This document shows, piece by piece, positions 39,429 through 40,612 of a DNA stretch of 40,612 nt. How positions within the stretch are numbered: the stretch's first letter is position 1; every line of letters begins with the position of its first letter. Both the position numbers and the translations under genes were made by a program. Origin of the DNA: Chloroflexota bacterium (GTDB lineage Bacteria > Chloroflexota > Anaerolineae > Ardenticatenales > JAADHH01); the NCBI GenBank assembly GCA_013151955.1, contig JAADHH010000082.1, positions 1-40,612 of the forward strand, written 5' to 3'. The notes beneath the pieces are model-generated. The model worked only from the letters and a program-made list of their open reading frames with translations. It was not told where the DNA came from and ran no database searches.

Positions 39429-40493
39429 ATGAAACGCAACACACGAGACCCGTCACACGAAAAGCAAGACCCGAACATCGGAAATCGGCACAAGCTGTAC
39501 GACACGCTGGGCCGGCAGATCACCTATCTGCGCGTTTCGGTGACAGACCGCTGCAACCTGCGCTGTTTGTACTGCATGCCACCCAAAGGCGTACGCTTCA
39601 AACCGCGCGCGGAGATTTTGACCTACGAAGAGATCGCGCGTATCGTGCGCGTCAGTGCGACCCTCGGTGTGCGGAAGGTTCGCCTCACCGGCGGCGAGCC
39701 GCTGGTGCGCTCGGACGTGGTTGAGTTGGTATCGTCGCTGGCCGGTACGCCAGGCATCGCAGAGGTGAGCTTGACCACCAACGGCATACTCCTCGACCGC
39801 TACGCCGGATCGTTGGCCCGCGCCGGATTGCGCCGGGTGAACGTCAGCCTGGATACGCTGCGCCCCGACCGGTTCCAAAGAGTCACCCGAGGGGGCGACC
39901 TGGAGCAAGTGTGGGCCGGCATCCGCGCCGCGGAGGAAGCGGATCTACGCCCAATCAAACTGAACGTTGTTGTCGTGCGCGGCCTGAACGACGATGAACT
40001 GTGCGACCTGGCCCGCCTGACTCTGGATCACGACTGGCACATTCGCTACATCGAGTTGATGCCCTTCCGGGAGGAAACGGATTGGGATGCCGACATGCCC
40101 TCTGCCGGCCAGCGCTATGTCCCGCTGGCGGAGATGCTGGAGCGGATGGAGCCTTTGGGGGAACTGTTGCCGGTCAAAAATGAAGTGAACGGAGCCGGCC
40201 CGGCGCGTTACCACCGCATACCCGGCGCGCGGGGTACGCTGGGCTTCATCAGCCCCATCGGTTTGCACTTCTGCGATAGCTGCAACCGTCTGCGCCTGAC
40301 CGCCGACGGGCACATTCGCCCCTGTCTGCTGGGGGACGAAGAATTGGATGTGCGAGCGGCCCTACGCGCCGGCGCCAGTGATGAAGAATTGCTGGCACTT
40401 TTGCAAGAGGCCACCCACATCAAGCCACCCAGCCACCTGCTGGCCGAACACGTCGTGCCACACGAGCGGCCCATGTCTGCGATTGGGGGCTAG
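39429..40493 (+). CDS. moaA: GTP 3',8-cyclase (molybdenum cofactor biosynthesis protein A)
   Basis: Radical SAM motif SVTDRCNLRCLYCMP, RLTGGEPLVRSDV, C-terminal FCDSCNRLRLTADGHIRPCLLG, C-terminal GG. Confidence 0.97.
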   Translation: MKRNTRDPSHEKQDPNIGNRHKLYDTLGRQITYLRVSVTDRCNLRCLYCMPPKGVRFKPRAEILTYEEIARIVRVSATLGVRKVRLTGGEPLVRSDVVELVSSLAGTPGIAEVSLTTNGILLDRYAGSLARAGLRRVNVSLDTLRPDRFQRVTRGGDLEQVWAGIRAAEEADLRPIKLNVVVVRGLNDDELCDLARLTLDHDWHIRYIELMPFREETDWDADMPSAGQRYVPLAEMLERMEPLGELLPVKNEVNGAGPARYHRIPGARGTLGFISPIGLHFCDSCNRLRLTADGHIRPCLLGDEELDVRAALRAGASDEELLALLQEATHIKPPSHLLAEHVVPHERPMSAIGG

Positions 40494-40513
40494 CAGTTTG
40501 TTGGAGAAAGAAT
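40491..40513 (+). repeat. 23-bp repeat overlapping a stop codon, copy 2
   Basis: tagcagtttgttggagaaagaat; matches 34607-34629 at 21/23. Confidence 0.75.
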
Positions 40514-40612
40514 AAACGGGACGTTACTACTCAGGCTTCCGTGGCTAGCGGTTGAAACCACGCCTACCACCGCAAAGTCGGCCTTCACCGACTGAAGATC
40601 GAACCGACGGCG

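Overview
This window reads as a GC-rich, Chloroflexi-like bacterial chromosome segment. The lineage is inferred from gene content and protein style; no search was run. It carries about 31 confident protein-coding genes and no recognisable rRNA, tRNA, CRISPR array or transposase. From left to right: ubiX and a frameshifted ubiE/menG; an NMT1/SsuA-type ABC importer; an AEC permease; a HEAT-repeat protein; a GDP-deoxyhexose cluster (rmd, gmd, phosphohexomutase) followed by tatD, a polyprenyl synthase and a GT2; a flavin reductase; a translationally coupled pair made of a degenerate UvrD-like protein and an intact UvrD helicase; dgt; a large hybrid histidine kinase; rpsF-rpsR-PPIase; relA/spoT; a ResB-like protein, udk and a multi-pass membrane protein; two uncharacterised genes with an M16 pseudopeptidase, acpS and a PRTase; and a polyferredoxin, a Cys-containing unknown, feoB, feoA and moaA. 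The most unusual signals are: (1) a UvrD-fold pseudoenzyme in which nearly all helicase motifs are eroded, coupled to an active UvrD with no nuclease domain; (2) a rich set of intergenic repeats, including a 7-bp-period (heptad) family and a nested hairpin whose loop and flanking module are inverted between two otherwise near-identical copies; (3) repeats that overlap the stop codons of several genes; (4) an apparent 5-nt lesion in ubiE that puts it in frame with ubiX; and (5) an orphan intrinsic terminator, possibly a small RNA, upstream of the rmd-gmd promoter.
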